Source of the DNA: Shewanella sp. SR44-3
GTDB taxonomy: Bacteria > Pseudomonadota > Gammaproteobacteria > Enterobacterales > Shewanellaceae
DNA: 34,139 nucleotides
Reading direction: 5' to 3'
NCBI RefSeq assembly: GCF_014163735.1
Contig: NZ_JACJDV010000039.1
Span: 1 to 34,139 of the forward strand
Part shown: positions 25,392 through 33,562 of the stretch, one piece after another
How the letters are laid out: every line of letters begins with the position of its first letter
Position numbering within the stretch: position 1 is the first letter of the stretch
Program-made: the position numbers and the translations under genes
Notes under the pieces: generated by a model
What the model was told of the DNA's origin: nothing
Databases searched by the model: none
What the model saw: the letters and a program-made list of their open reading frames with translations, nothing else

Positions 25392-25877
25392 ATGACTCAA
25401 GGGGTAGATCAAGGACGGCGGCGTTTCTTTCGTCGTCAAGCTAGTAATGCATTGCGCCCGCCTTGGGTTAAAGAAGATATCGAGTTTACCGACGTTTGCA
25501 GTCGCTGTGATGCCTGCATCAAGGCTTGTGAGACTCAGATAATTCACCGCGGTGATGGCGGTTTTCCTGAGATTAATTTCAATAAAGATGAATGCACTTT
25601 TTGTGAAAAATGTGTCAACGCTTGCCCTGAGCCCATCTTTGACCTCAATCAAGCCGTCCCTTGGAAGATTAAAGCCGAAATAGGCTCAGCTTGCCTCACC
25701 CAGAGCGGTGTTTGGTGCCAAAGCTGCAAAGATGCCTGCGAACCCAGGGCCATAAGCTTTGTGATGGCCGTAGGCCAAGTGCCAAAGCCGCTAATTAATC
25801 TTGATGCCTGCACCGGCTGCGGCGCCTGTGTCTTGCCCTGTCCCAGTGATGCTATAAGCGTCATCAAGCAAGCTTAA
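25392..25877 (+). CDS. napF: NapF-type ferredoxin, four [4Fe-4S]-type cysteine clusters
   Basis: NapF is a cytoplasmic iron-sulfur protein that interacts with the periplasmic nitrate reductase NapA before its export. The 161-residue product contains CSRCDACIKAC (about 36-46), CTFCEKCVNAC (about 68-78), a more divergent C-x6-C-x2-C-x3-C group around CQSCKDAC, and CTGCGACVLPC near the end, each followed by proline or glutamate as in bacterial ferredoxins. ATG 25392 is chosen over 25371 because GAGAGG lies 8 nt upstream. The N-terminal RRRFFRRQA is a basic stretch common in NapF. No other nap gene is in the window, so it is an orphan relative to the usual nap operon. It is probably read through from galE. 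Confidence 0.88.
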   Translation: MTQGVDQGRRRFFRRQASNALRPPWVKEDIEFTDVCSRCDACIKACETQIIHRGDGGFPEINFNKDECTFCEKCVNACPEPIFDLNQAVPWKIKAEIGSACLTQSGVWCQSCKDACEPRAISFVMAVGQVPKPLINLDACTGCGACVLPCPSDAISVIKQA

Positions 25878-25897
25878 ACATCTATATCTACGTGCGA

Positions 25898-26653
25898 TTA
25901 ACCGTGTGTTTGGCGCCACTGATTAAGTAAACTGATAAATTCCCGCGGACTTCTATCTAGGCAATCGTGGGGCAAATACACATGGTAGCCAAGCTGACTA
26001 TTTAAGGTCTGCATTCTATGACCAAACATTGCCAACACCCCCTTATAACGCTCACCATTCACTTCAAGTGGGGTAAATTCAGCCCCTAAAAAATTCTCTA
26101 ATTCTTGTAAATCTTCATCTTGGGTTGCCGCTGTCATTAATAACGGCCGCTGCTCAGTTAATAAACCGGTGGCGAGCCTTGGAGAAATACAATCAAGCAG
26201 TGGATTTATTTTATTCAATTTAAAGCCGATGTAAGGCAATTCAATTAAGTCTAAATTTTGACTCACCCGAGCACTATCCAAACGGTGAATATTATCCCAG
26301 TCAATATGTAAGCGCCCGCGTCTATGGTAATAATCAAGGCCACTTGGCGTTAATCTAAGACTGACCTCAGGCTCATAAAGCTTAGCAATACCCAGCACCA
26401 AACACGTCATACCTATGCCAATAAAGACAATTCCCGCGGCAAACAGTTGACTCATGGACAGCACAAAAGCAAGCCCCAGTAGTGCACTCACCCAGCCCAC
26501 AAAAGTCAAAGTTAAGCCATTGCGTTTTGAATACGGCTTAATAGCAAGTTCAAGGCTCAAATCAGCATTGTCATGGGGATGTAAAGACCCGTCTTCCTCT
26601 TGTTCAATTGAGGTAATAACTTTTTGTAGATCTGAAGGCTTGGGGGTTGTCAT
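25898..26653 (-). CDS. DUF2982 family membrane protein
   Basis: A 251-residue protein with a charged cytoplasmic N-terminus, two close membrane helices (about residues 46-66 and 70-90), and a C-terminal soluble part with SLRLTPSGLDYYHRRGRLHIDWDNI, which resembles a PH-like membrane-associated domain. It fits DUF2982, found mostly in Shewanella and vibrios, with no known function. Its ATG directly abuts the stop of the elyC-like gene upstream, so the pair is co-translated. It converges on napF, and only 20 bp separate the two stops; I see no clear terminator in that gap. Confidence 0.7.
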   Translation of the reverse strand: MTTPKPSDLQKVITSIEQEEDGSLHPHDNADLSLELAIKPYSKRNGLTLTFVGWVSALLGLAFVLSMSQLFAAGIVFIGIGMTCLVLGIAKLYEPEVSLRLTPSGLDYYHRRGRLHIDWDNIHRLDSARVSQNLDLIELPYIGFKLNKINPLLDCISPRLATGLLTEQRPLLMTAATQDEDLQELENFLGAEFTPLEVNGERYKGVLAMFGHRMQTLNSQLGYHVYLPHDCLDRSPREFISLLNQWRQTHG

Positions 26654-27460
26654 TTAATTAGCCCACCAAGCTTTAACATCGAGCCATAGCATGCCGACAT
26701 ATTCATGGATTGCCGCTTGAGATAACACTAAATTATCAGCATTTAAGCGCCACCACGAACCATCATCGGCAAGAAAATTACTCGGTGCTGCTTCTGGAGT
26801 TAGACCTAAGCCTCTAGCAATTCTCATTGCCCTTGGCATATGAGTCGCCGACGTCACCAAGCGAAACGGTGCATCACCAATCAGGGTTTTCATGCTAAGC
26901 AATTCCTCGATGGTGTCCCGAGCCTCTGGGAAAGTAATAATTTGTGTCTGAATAACGCCCAACTCTAGAGCCGCCAGCGCCATTACCTCAGCATGGGCAA
27001 GCCCTTCACGGCCACCATTCCAACCACTGACCACTAAACGGCAGATACCTGTGCTCTCTGTATTTTGTTGGCTTAATTTAAGCTGCCTTACGCCTTCAAC
27101 TAATCTTGCCAACGCAGTGGGAGACAACTGTTGAGTGGCACTAAGCCCAGTAAGCAAAGAGTGACCTGAGCCTAATACCATCACGGTACACTCACCCACA
27201 ATAGGCTGATGATTAGCACGATATTTATTCTCTAAACCCCCACCTATTTCACGACTCACTTGAGCTTGACTTAATAGCACTATCCCTAACATTGCCAGTA
27301 CTAAGGTATTAGCTAAGACATTAGCCAAACCTTTAGTTATTGCACTGCGTTGATTGATAAGAATTAGTAAAATAACAAGCAGTAAAAACAGCAAAGGAAG
27401 CGGCATAACCAACTGAGTTAACAGTTTTTTAAACCAAAACAACACATCAGGATCTGGCAT
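26654..27460 (-). CDS. elyC: ElyC/SanA/YdcF-family envelope protein (DUF218)
   Basis: The 268-residue protein has two N-terminal membrane helices (about 15-35 and 47-66) and a periplasmic DUF218 domain: CTVMVLGSGHSLL, CRLVVSGWNGG and APFRLVTSATHMPRAMRIARGLGL. The SxTHMxRA segment is the family hallmark. E. coli ElyC (YcbC) has this layout and is linked to undecaprenyl-phosphate carrier availability and cell-wall integrity. Biochemical activity of the family is not settled. ATG 27460 (MPDPDVLFWFKKLLTQ) has GGAG 5 nt upstream and is preferred over a TTG at 27490. DUF2982 follows without a gap. Confidence 0.82.
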   Translation of the reverse strand: MPDPDVLFWFKKLLTQLVMPLPLLFLLLVILLILINQRSAITKGLANVLANTLVLAMLGIVLLSQAQVSREIGGGLENKYRANHQPIVGECTVMVLGSGHSLLTGLSATQQLSPTALARLVEGVRQLKLSQQNTESTGICRLVVSGWNGGREGLAHAEVMALAALELGVIQTQIITFPEARDTIEELLSMKTLIGDAPFRLVTSATHMPRAMRIARGLGLTPEAAPSNFLADDGSWWRLNADNLVLSQAAIHEYVGMLWLDVKAWWAN

Positions 27461-27630
27461 CACATCTCCAAAAAGCCTCAACGGGAGCAATAAAACCGTC
27501 AGTGTACCGTTAAGCTAAGTTAAACCCAAGATTTGAGATGATGTCGACGTTGAAAAGCTCAAACTACTTGCTTGCACTTCCACCAGCCATTAGCTTACAG
27601 GGAAGATGAAGAGATCTGTTCACATTATCT

Positions 27631-29352
27631 CTAAGCCGATACCACTTGATCCCCGCCATTGGTTTTAGCTTGCTGTAGGGCGAGAACGGCACGGTGCATG
27701 AGTGGATCTAAACTTAAATCATCTTCCTCGATAGCACTAACGCCAAAGCTGGCTTTAATTTGAAAACTATGACCAGTATGGCGAGTATCGATAGATTGCA
27801 GTAATTGCAGTAGTAATTCAGCGAGCTTAACGCCATTATCTAAGCTCACTTTGGGGGAGAATATGGCAAATTCTTCACCACCCATGCGGGCCAGTACGGC
27901 CTCTGTACTGATGTTTTCATCAATAATTTGACTAAGGCGTTTAAGCACCCAATCACCTGTCGCATGACCATACTTTTCGTTGATAACCTTAAAACGATCT
28001 AAATCCAGCACTATGATGCAATAACTCTCTTTTCTGGCTAGGCATTGTACAAAATCAATTTCTGCTCGCTCCTCACCTGTTGCGCGATTGTAGGTACCCG
28101 TTAATACATCACGCTGCACTTGCTGTTTGTAACGATTACGCTGTAACCAAGCCGCAAACAGTAACAAGCTAAGGCAGACTACCGCACCTATGAGCAAGGT
28201 CGTAAACATTAGTGAGGAGCTCGTATCGCGATTATTTAAATCCCGCTGCTTACTCAGCAACTCATGCTCTTGTTTTAAATTTGTCAGCTCGCGGCTTTTT
28301 TCAGCACTATCAAACTTTGCCATCTGATAGGCATTTTCTTTCAAAATTTGATCATTCAGTAATTGTAACTCTAGAGCATGGGAAAGCTTGAGGAACTGAT
28401 AAGCCTCTTTAAAATCATGATTTTGATAAGCTATAAGTGCTTGAACGTCATTGGCTTGCTTTTTGGGTTCAAGATTACTAGGCTCATCGGGACTTTCATG
28501 CACTTGTTGTGCTAAAGCCAAAGCTTGATCTAACCTTTCTAAATAATAATAGGCTTGGGCAAGTAGTGCCTGGGTACGGACTATCTCAAAGTTAAACTTA
28601 AACGTTTGGTAACGCTGTAAGGCATCTTCGAGCAACTTAGCTGCTAACAAATAATCTTGATGTTCAAGCGCCAACATGCCCTTACCTTTTATCGCCATGG
28701 CAACAATTACTGGCGCTTCATGCTGCTCACAATAAGCCTCAGTCTTAACAAAACCTTTTTGAGCCTCATCCAACATGGCAAGCTTTAATTCAGCATAGGA
28801 CAATAACACCAGTGCATAACACTGCTCTTTAACCATCTTACCTTGATTTAATTCAAGTACGGTTTCAGCGTATTGCCTAGCTTCTCGATAAGCGCCCATA
28901 TCAAGGTAGGCATTCACTAGCCTCAGATAGCTGCTAACCTTGATTGTCAACTCCCCATAGCCGCCAATCCGTGCAAGGTTATCCTCTAATAAGGTAAAGG
29001 CTTTAGTGTATTGCTTCATGCCAATGTTAGCGGTCACTTTATAGAGGTAAACAGTATTCTCAGAAGCTTCATCAAGGGGGAGATTTAAGGTTTTGTTAAG
29101 CTCGATATCAGCGTCTTTATACTCGCCTCTGAGCAGTTTTTGGCTGCTAGAAATAATGTGAAGACGAATTAACTGTGCGGCCGTCAACTCGTCTTTAAGG
29201 CTAAAAAGTTTGCTCATCAGTTGAGCTGCTACTGCAGTGTCTGACTGTAGCGCTTGTTCAAGCTGAATAAAATCATGCTCTATTTGCTGCTCATCAGCGG
29301 ATAAGCAAACACTATAAAACAGTATTAGTGCAACACTGATTAACCTGACCAT
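27631..29352 (-). CDS. TPR-repeat diguanylate cyclase in the borosin operon
   Basis: The 573-residue protein has a signal peptide (MVRLISVALILFYSVCLSA), about 320 residues of TPR-like helical repeats predicted to be periplasmic, a coiled-coil segment (about 325-365), a membrane helix (about 366-390) and a GGDEF domain with active site ARMGGEEF. It should synthesise cyclic-di-GMP. The inhibitory RxxD site is absent (S-T-E-A at that place). ATG 29352 lies 13 bp beyond the stop of the borosin precursor gene, with AGGAAA overlapping that stop, so it appears to be the third gene of the borosin operon. Its architecture resembles the 11236-13146 protein, suggesting paralogy. Confidence 0.9.
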   Translation of the reverse strand: MVRLISVALILFYSVCLSADEQQIEHDFIQLEQALQSDTAVAAQLMSKLFSLKDELTAAQLIRLHIISSSQKLLRGEYKDADIELNKTLNLPLDEASENTVYLYKVTANIGMKQYTKAFTLLEDNLARIGGYGELTIKVSSYLRLVNAYLDMGAYREARQYAETVLELNQGKMVKEQCYALVLLSYAELKLAMLDEAQKGFVKTEAYCEQHEAPVIVAMAIKGKGMLALEHQDYLLAAKLLEDALQRYQTFKFNFEIVRTQALLAQAYYYLERLDQALALAQQVHESPDEPSNLEPKKQANDVQALIAYQNHDFKEAYQFLKLSHALELQLLNDQILKENAYQMAKFDSAEKSRELTNLKQEHELLSKQRDLNNRDTSSSLMFTTLLIGAVVCLSLLLFAAWLQRNRYKQQVQRDVLTGTYNRATGEERAEIDFVQCLARKESYCIIVLDLDRFKVINEKYGHATGDWVLKRLSQIIDENISTEAVLARMGGEEFAIFSPKVSLDNGVKLAELLLQLLQSIDTRHTGHSFQIKASFGVSAIEEDDLSLDPLMHRAVLALQQAKTNGGDQVVSA

Positions 29353-29365
29353 CAACTAAAATTTC

Positions 29366-29575
29366 CTATGCAAAACCATAAACGATTAAAATCGGCAGCA
29401 TTACTTTGCCACCATCCATTTCTTTAAGTTTCTTAACATCAGCATTCATTATCAGTTCGATATCTTGATGACTCAAACCGTTATCTAGCATAACCTGCCG
29501 AGGCTCTCGCTTCATTGCCAGTAATAAATTGGCGTCACTGCCAAGCCTGACAAGAAACTGGTTTAAGATTGACAT
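29366..29575 (-). CDS. Split-borosin precursor peptide (SonA-like)
   Basis: A 69-residue peptide in two parts. Residues about 2-53 are a helical, LigA-like borosin-binding domain (QFLVRLGSDANLLLAMKREP, then VMLDNGLSHQDIELIMNAD, VKKLKEMDGG). Residues 57-69 are a hydrophobic tail, KVMLPILIVYGFA, the likely core whose backbone amides are methylated. A strong AAGGAG lies 7 nt before the ATG. The methyltransferase gene ends 51 bp upstream and a TPR-GGDEF gene starts 13 bp downstream. The system known in Shewanella oneidensis (SonM/SonA) has this separate precursor arrangement. Assignment is from layout and pattern, not from an alignment. Confidence 0.82.
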   Translation of the reverse strand: MSILNQFLVRLGSDANLLLAMKREPRQVMLDNGLSHQDIELIMNADVKKLKEMDGGKVMLPILIVYGFA

Positions 29576-29626
29576 ATTACTTCTCCTTAAGTGTAAACAA
29601 CGCGTTAAGTCGATAACAAGTAAACA

Positions 29627-30478
29627 TTAACCTAACTCTTTCGCCGAAATCCCCAGCTTAGCAAGCACTATTTCATTTAACTGTAAGGCTTGGGACGGCG
29701 GTATTAACAGGGTACTTATCACTGTTAATCCTGCTTGAGGCAAAGCTTTTAATGCTAGCCTCTCTATTCTTGGTCGTTGTAGCGGCAAATTTGCAGCCTC
29801 ATAAATCACCACTTCATGATCTAACGGATACCATTGAGCCAATAACTCCACTAATATCTGCAACCTTTCTGAACTGGTCGCGAACTGAGTCAAGGTGTGT
29901 TCACCTGCTAATGCAATTTGCCACAATAATAAATGGGTCGATGGATCTGGAGTATGCTGATACAACATAAACTGTGTAGCTTCAAAGCTTTGATGCCCAC
30001 ATTGACCAGGATCTATGCCTAAATCAGCCCAAAGACAGGCTTCAGCCGAAATGCCCGGCTCCATGTGGGCATCAAAACCTTCACTTCGAGCTTGAGCTAT
30101 CGCAAGATGAGACACACAAGCAAACACCCCAGGGTGTCCGTAAAGCGCACATACAACCTGCTTACCTTGACGTACAGCATTTAAGATAGCTTCAACCATC
30201 TGTTTGTAAGTTTCGCGGCGATTTTTAACTTCATCTTGCTGTGCATAATAGGATTGCAGGGAAGTATGGTTAGGGTTGAGGCTAATTATCCACTGCTCGG
30301 CAAAGCCATCTGGAACTAAAAAAAACACATGTTCTGCATGCTCAATATAGCTGCGGCTTAACACGCTTATTTGTCCAGCTAACTGCAATCCTGTACCTAC
30401 AAAGACTAAGCTCCCTTTGCAAGGCTTAGGGTTTATCTCCAGCTTGGTAGGCACACCGCACAGTTTCTGAATTGTCAT
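29627..30478 (-). CDS. Borosin-type peptide alpha-N-methyltransferase (SonM-like)
   Basis: A 283-residue tetrapyrrole-methylase-fold enzyme. The SAM-binding opening is GSLVFVGTGLQLAGQIS (about 22-38), with YGHPGVF at 113-119 and the glycine-rich EPGISAEACLWADLGIDP (about 139-156). In the fungal borosin enzyme OphMA the catalytic R72, Y76 and Y98 are spaced +4 and +22. Here R87, Y91 and Y113 have exactly this spacing, with NRRETY and LYGHPG as local context. It should methylate backbone amides of the separately encoded precursor at 29366-29575. A porphyrin or corrin methylase is the main alternative, but no such pathway gene is nearby. ATG 30478 has AGGGACC upstream. Confidence 0.85.
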   Translation of the reverse strand: MTIQKLCGVPTKLEINPKPCKGSLVFVGTGLQLAGQISVLSRSYIEHAEHVFFLVPDGFAEQWIISLNPNHTSLQSYYAQQDEVKNRRETYKQMVEAILNAVRQGKQVVCALYGHPGVFACVSHLAIAQARSEGFDAHMEPGISAEACLWADLGIDPGQCGHQSFEATQFMLYQHTPDPSTHLLLWQIALAGEHTLTQFATSSERLQILVELLAQWYPLDHEVVIYEAANLPLQRPRIERLALKALPQAGLTVISTLLIPPSQALQLNEIVLAKLGISAKELG

Positions 30479-30763
30479 TGAAGGTCCCTAGCTGCGATAC
30501 ACTATTTGCTGAATGCTATTAAATATCAATCAAAGTATGCTAAAAAGCCACCTAAGCTTAACCATTTGTGACCTAATTGAGTTTATTTTTTACTTATAAA
30601 AAATTTTATATTGATGATTTTTTGTAAATATTGGTTCACTAGCACTCGATTTATCGTGTTTAAAGCTAAGATATTCGTCTTATTTACTGAATAAACACAG
30701 ATTTATAAATGAACTAATGCTTGAGGCGTGAGTCGAATGCTGCACACATCTACAAATAGCCCC
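30479..30763. other. AT-rich intergenic region between the borosin operon and bamE
   Basis: No gene is seen. The segment 30570-30640 is very AT-rich and must contain the promoter of the minus-strand borosin operon, but I could not find a -35/-10 pair with good spacing, nor an FNR, Pho or TyrR type site. Confidence 0.6.
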
Positions 30764-30793
30764 TTGTCAGCATAGGCAAGCCTTGGGTATGAT
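30764..30793 (+). promoter_or_regulatory. Sigma-70 promoter of bamE
   Basis: TTGTCA (30764-30769) and TATGAT (30788-30793) are separated by 18 bp, each matching consensus at 5 of 6 positions. Transcription would begin near 30800, about 16 nt before the first possible start codon. Confidence 0.6.
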
Positions 30794-30815
30794 GACGTCA
30801 GATTTTTAGGAACCA

Positions 30816-31310
30816 GTGCAGACAATGATTAACAAAAAACAAAGTCTTACCCTTCTTAGTGCCTTGGCACTTTCCGTATCGCTTAGCGCTTGTAGCGTAT
30901 TCGACTACCTTATTTATAAGCCCGATATACCCCAAGGCAACTATATGGAGCCCATACAGGTCGAGAAACTGCGCATTAATATGACCAAGGAACAGGCTGA
31001 ATTTATTTTAGGCAGACCAGTACTGCGTGACAGTTTTGCTGACAATGTTTGGTATTATGTTTATCACTTCAAAAGTGGCCGCGATGCTAGCATCATACAT
31101 AAAGAGCTGATTTTACGTTTCGATGGTGATTTATTGATTAGTGCCACAGGCGATTATGAGATAAATGCAGATTTCAATACGCCTTTAGAGTTAAGTGAAT
31201 TGCCTACTAGCAATAAATCTGAACTTATTCCACAAGTACCAGCAGGTCGCGGTGAGCCAAAACCGTTAGTGGAAGAAAATAAAGCTTTACCCCTTAAAGA
31301 GGGTAAATAA
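30816..31310 (+). CDS. bamE: Outer-membrane assembly lipoprotein BamE (SmpA)
   Basis: BamE is a lipoprotein of the Bam complex that folds beta-barrel proteins into the outer membrane. The product has a lipoprotein signal peptide ending LSAC (C26 counted from the GTG start), then YKPDIPQGNYM, LRINMTKEQAEFILGRPVL and NVWYYVYHF, all closely matching the E. coli protein (YRPDINQGNYL, VGMTQQQV, NTWFYVF). At 164 residues it is longer than E. coli BamE (113) because of a polar C-terminal tail. GTG 30816 has AGGA 4 nt upstream; ATG 30825 is the alternative, with less good spacing. It is monocistronic, ending in a hairpin terminator. Confidence 0.93.
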   Translation: MQTMINKKQSLTLLSALALSVSLSACSVFDYLIYKPDIPQGNYMEPIQVEKLRINMTKEQAEFILGRPVLRDSFADNVWYYVYHFKSGRDASIIHKELILRFDGDLLISATGDYEINADFNTPLELSELPTSNKSELIPQVPAGRGEPKPLVEENKALPLKEGK

Positions 31311-31380
31311 GTTTGTTGGACTACCGCGTGGGTCTTCTGATTTGAAATACCCATGGCAAACAGCACTAGCAAATTGAAAT

Positions 31381-31407
31381 AAAAATGGCGCCTTAAGCGC
31401 CATTTTT
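31381..31407. terminator. Bidirectional terminator between bamE and ratB
   Basis: AAAAATGGCGC (31381-31391) pairs perfectly with GCGCCATTTTT (31397-31407) around a 5-nt loop. The A- and T-runs let it work for both converging transcripts. Confidence 0.8.
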
Positions 31408-31445
31408 ATTGTCTGTCATTTGTCATCAATATCACAACAAAGGGT

Positions 31446-31781
31446 TTAACTGACTTTAGCACCGGTAATCTTATTAATTCTGCCTTCATCTTTGGCTTTT
31501 TCTGCGCGCTTACGGCGCACATCTTTAGGATCGGCAATCAAGGGACGATAAATCTCTATCCTTTGTCCAGGCTCTAATACATCATCATGCTTCACTTGAC
31601 GACTAAAAGTACCAAGTTTTACCGTGGCTAAATCAATTTCAGGAAAAAAGCTGACGATTTGGCTCATCTGCACCGCATCAATAAAGCGGGTGCCAGGTTC
31701 AACCGTGACGGTAATTATTTTTTGTTGGTGTGGCAATGCATACACTACATCAACGGCAAACTTTTCGGTTTCACTTGTCAC
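31446..31781 (-). CDS. ratB: RatB/RnfH family protein
   Basis: A 111-residue ubiquitin-fold (beta-grasp) protein with VDVVYALPHQQKIITVTVEPGTRFIDAV, LGTFSRQV and GQRIEIYRPLIADPKDVRRKRAE, which is the UPF0125 (RnfH/RatB) signature. Its function is not settled; the gene is nearly always next to ratA, as here. Its start overlaps the end of ratA by 11 bp, so translation is probably coupled. The basic C-terminal tail (RRKRAEKAKDEGR) is typical. Confidence 0.9.
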   Translation of the reverse strand: MTSETEKFAVDVVYALPHQQKIITVTVEPGTRFIDAVQMSQIVSFFPEIDLATVKLGTFSRQVKHDDVLEPGQRIEIYRPLIADPKDVRRKRAEKAKDEGRINKITGAKVS

Positions 31782-32208
31782 AATACACCACCTTTGCTCT
31801 CTGGGTAAACGCCGTCACCATTGAATTCATTAGCTCTTTAAAGACTCGTCCAAATGCCATATCCACCAAAGGATTGGCAAACTCAAAATCTAAATCAAAC
31901 TCTACCTTGCAGGCATCTTCATCTAATTCAGTAAATACCCACAAACCATGCAAATGTTTAAACGGACCATTTTCTAATTCAAGGGCAATACGCTTACCCG
32001 AAACCAGATGATTGCGAGTGGTAAAGGTTTTGCTGATCCCCGCTTTACTCACATCCACAGATGCCACCATGGTTTCGCCGTTATATTCCAACACCCGCCC
32101 GCCAACGCAGCCTGGTAAAAATGCATGGTAAGACTCAACATCATTAACTAATTCATACATTTGCAAGGCACTAAAACGAACCAGTACACTCTTAGATATC
32201 TTGGGCAT
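31771..32208 (-). CDS. ratA: RatA family START-domain protein
   Basis: The 145-residue protein is a single START/polyketide-cyclase domain: SKSVLVRFSALQMYELVNDVESYHAFLPGC at the N-terminus and VEFDLDFEFANPLVDMAFGRVF at the C-terminus, matching RatA. In E. coli RatA was reported as a toxin that blocks joining of ribosomal subunits; its kinship to eukaryotic Coq10 also suggests a ubiquinone-related role, so the native job is open. It is followed by an 11-bp overlap with ratB and diverges from smpB. This ratA-ratB/smpB layout is standard in gammaproteobacteria. Confidence 0.93.
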   Translation of the reverse strand: MPKISKSVLVRFSALQMYELVNDVESYHAFLPGCVGGRVLEYNGETMVASVDVSKAGISKTFTTRNHLVSGKRIALELENGPFKHLHGLWVFTELDEDACKVEFDLDFEFANPLVDMAFGRVFKELMNSMVTAFTQRAKVVYCDK

Positions 32209-32501
32209 CGGGATTCACTTGAACTCAAACATGGGCAGGATTTTATCATGTAATAGCCAAAAGACACCCCTTGATGCCACTTAATACTGCAATAGAACAA
32301 AAAACCTTGCCGATAACCACGCTTAAGTGCTGAAAATTAAGCCGCTGACCTCAGTTGCAGTAACACTTAATGCAATAAACTGGGTATAATCCTTGAAATA
32401 TTAACCATCTCCCCCCATATCTGTTATTAACTGCCGGCATGACAACGCTGCCTTTAGATAGAAAGTAGTTACAACGAATACAAATAAAGACGGTAAAAAT
32501 A

Positions 32502-32999
32502 ATGGTAAAGAAGAATTCGAAGTCATCAAAAAGTACCTCGGCGACCATAGCACGTAATAAACGCGCGACTTTTGAGTATCGCATCGAAGATAAAGTTGAA
32601 GCGGGCTTGCAGTTAATGGGCTGGGAAGTTAAATCTATCCGCATGGGCAAAGTTAACTTGTCAGATTGTTACGTGTACATTAAAGAAGGCGAAGCCTTCA
32701 TGCACGGCTGTACCATTCAGCCATTGAACACTGCATCCACCCACGTCATTTGCGACCCTATTCGTACCAAAAAGCTGTTGCTAAAGCGCAGTGAAATCGA
32801 CAAGTTAGCTGGCCTTATCGAACGTCAAGGCTACACCTTAGTGCCGTTATCTATGTACTGGCGCAAAGGCGCTTGGGTAAAAGTTGAAATTGGCTTAGGT
32901 AAAGGTAAGAAAGATCACGACAAACGTGAAGACACTAAAGAGCGCGAATGGAAAATTGAAAAAGCCCGCGTGATGAAGAAAGACAAAGCAAGCGCATAA
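32502..32999 (+). CDS. smpB: SsrA-binding protein SmpB
   Basis: SmpB binds tmRNA and carries it into stalled ribosomes during trans-translation. The 165-residue protein contains [32 protein letters not shown], then [20 protein letters not shown] and a basic C-terminal tail ([26 protein letters not shown]) that enters the mRNA channel. Its RNA partner ssrA begins 168 bp downstream. A TATAAT hexamer (32385-32390) about 112 bp upstream could be its -10 element, though no good -35 is visible. The Shine-Dalgarno is weak (ACGG about 8 nt before the ATG). Confidence 0.96.
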   Translation: MVKKNSKSSKSTSATIARNKRATFEYRIEDKVEAGLQLMGWEVKSIRMGKVNLSDCYVYIKEGEAFMHGCTIQPLNTASTHVICDPIRTKKLLLKRSEIDKLAGLIERQGYTLVPLSMYWRKGAWVKVEIGLGKGKKDHDKREDTKEREWKIEKARVMKKDKASA

Positions 33000-33167
33000 G
33001 CCTGCACCAGCTTGACTCTGCACTTAAGTTATCAGTGTCACGTTCAGCTTGGTACCTAGTAATTTATTGAAAAGCTTGTGTTAATGTACAGATAGTGAAC
33101 AAACGATAATAATTTGTTGTTAAGCTGCTAGGTATTCGCCAAACAACGAGTTACAATCAACGCAATT

Positions 33168-33523
33168 GGGGGCGATTCTGGATTCGACAGGATTCACGAA
33201 ACCCAAGGAGCATGTCGAGGGGCGGTTGGCCTCGTAAAAAGCCGCACCGTTATAGTTGCAAACGACTCTAACTACTCTCTAGCAGCTTAGGCTAGCTAGC
33301 CATCAGCCACACGTTTCGCACGTGGACAGTGGATCCTGATGGTCATATTACAGTGTGCTAGCGAGGGAACTCCGTCCGGGGGTGAACCGCGAAACAGTAC
33401 CGGACTCACCAAGTAGCATCCTGTCTTTCGGAGACTGCTTGGTTAAATAAAAGAGAGACTAAACATGTAGCGCCGAGGATGTAGGCTTTCTGGACGCGGG
33501 TTCAAGTCCCGCCGCCTCCACCA
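33168..33523 (+). ncRNA. ssrA: Transfer-messenger RNA (tmRNA)
   Basis: The 5' end GGGGGCG (33168-33174) pairs with CGCCTCC (33513-33519, one G-U) to form the acceptor stem, followed by ACCA with CCA encoded. The conserved starts GATTCTGGATTCGAC and AAACCCAAGG, the GGTTCAAGTCCC T-arm and CATGTAG...CCGAGGATGTAGG near the 3' half match known tmRNAs. The resume codon GCA at 33258 opens the tag ANDSNYSLAA, with TAG at 33288-33290. A TACAAT hexamer (33152-33157) just upstream could be the -10 element. The partner gene smpB lies directly upstream. Tagged proteins would be degraded by ClpXP through the terminal LAA. Confidence 0.96.
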
Positions 33524-33531
33524 ATTAAAAC

Positions 33532-33562
33532 AAGGGCTTAGCAGAAATGCTAAGCCCTTTTT
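33532..33562 (+). terminator. ssrA terminator
   Basis: A perfect 12-bp stem AAGGGCTTAGCA/TGCTAAGCCCTT with a GAAA tetraloop is followed by five T. It begins 9 nt after the tmRNA CCA end. Confidence 0.9.

Noticed and set aside
29627..30478. Cobalamin or sirohaem methyltransferase
   Set aside because: No pathway genes are nearby, the borosin catalytic spacing is present and a matching precursor peptide is adjacent.
31446..32208. ratA-ratB as a genuine toxin-antitoxin module
   Set aside because: The name is historical; RatB is not shown to neutralise RatA and the genes are conserved core genes next to smpB.
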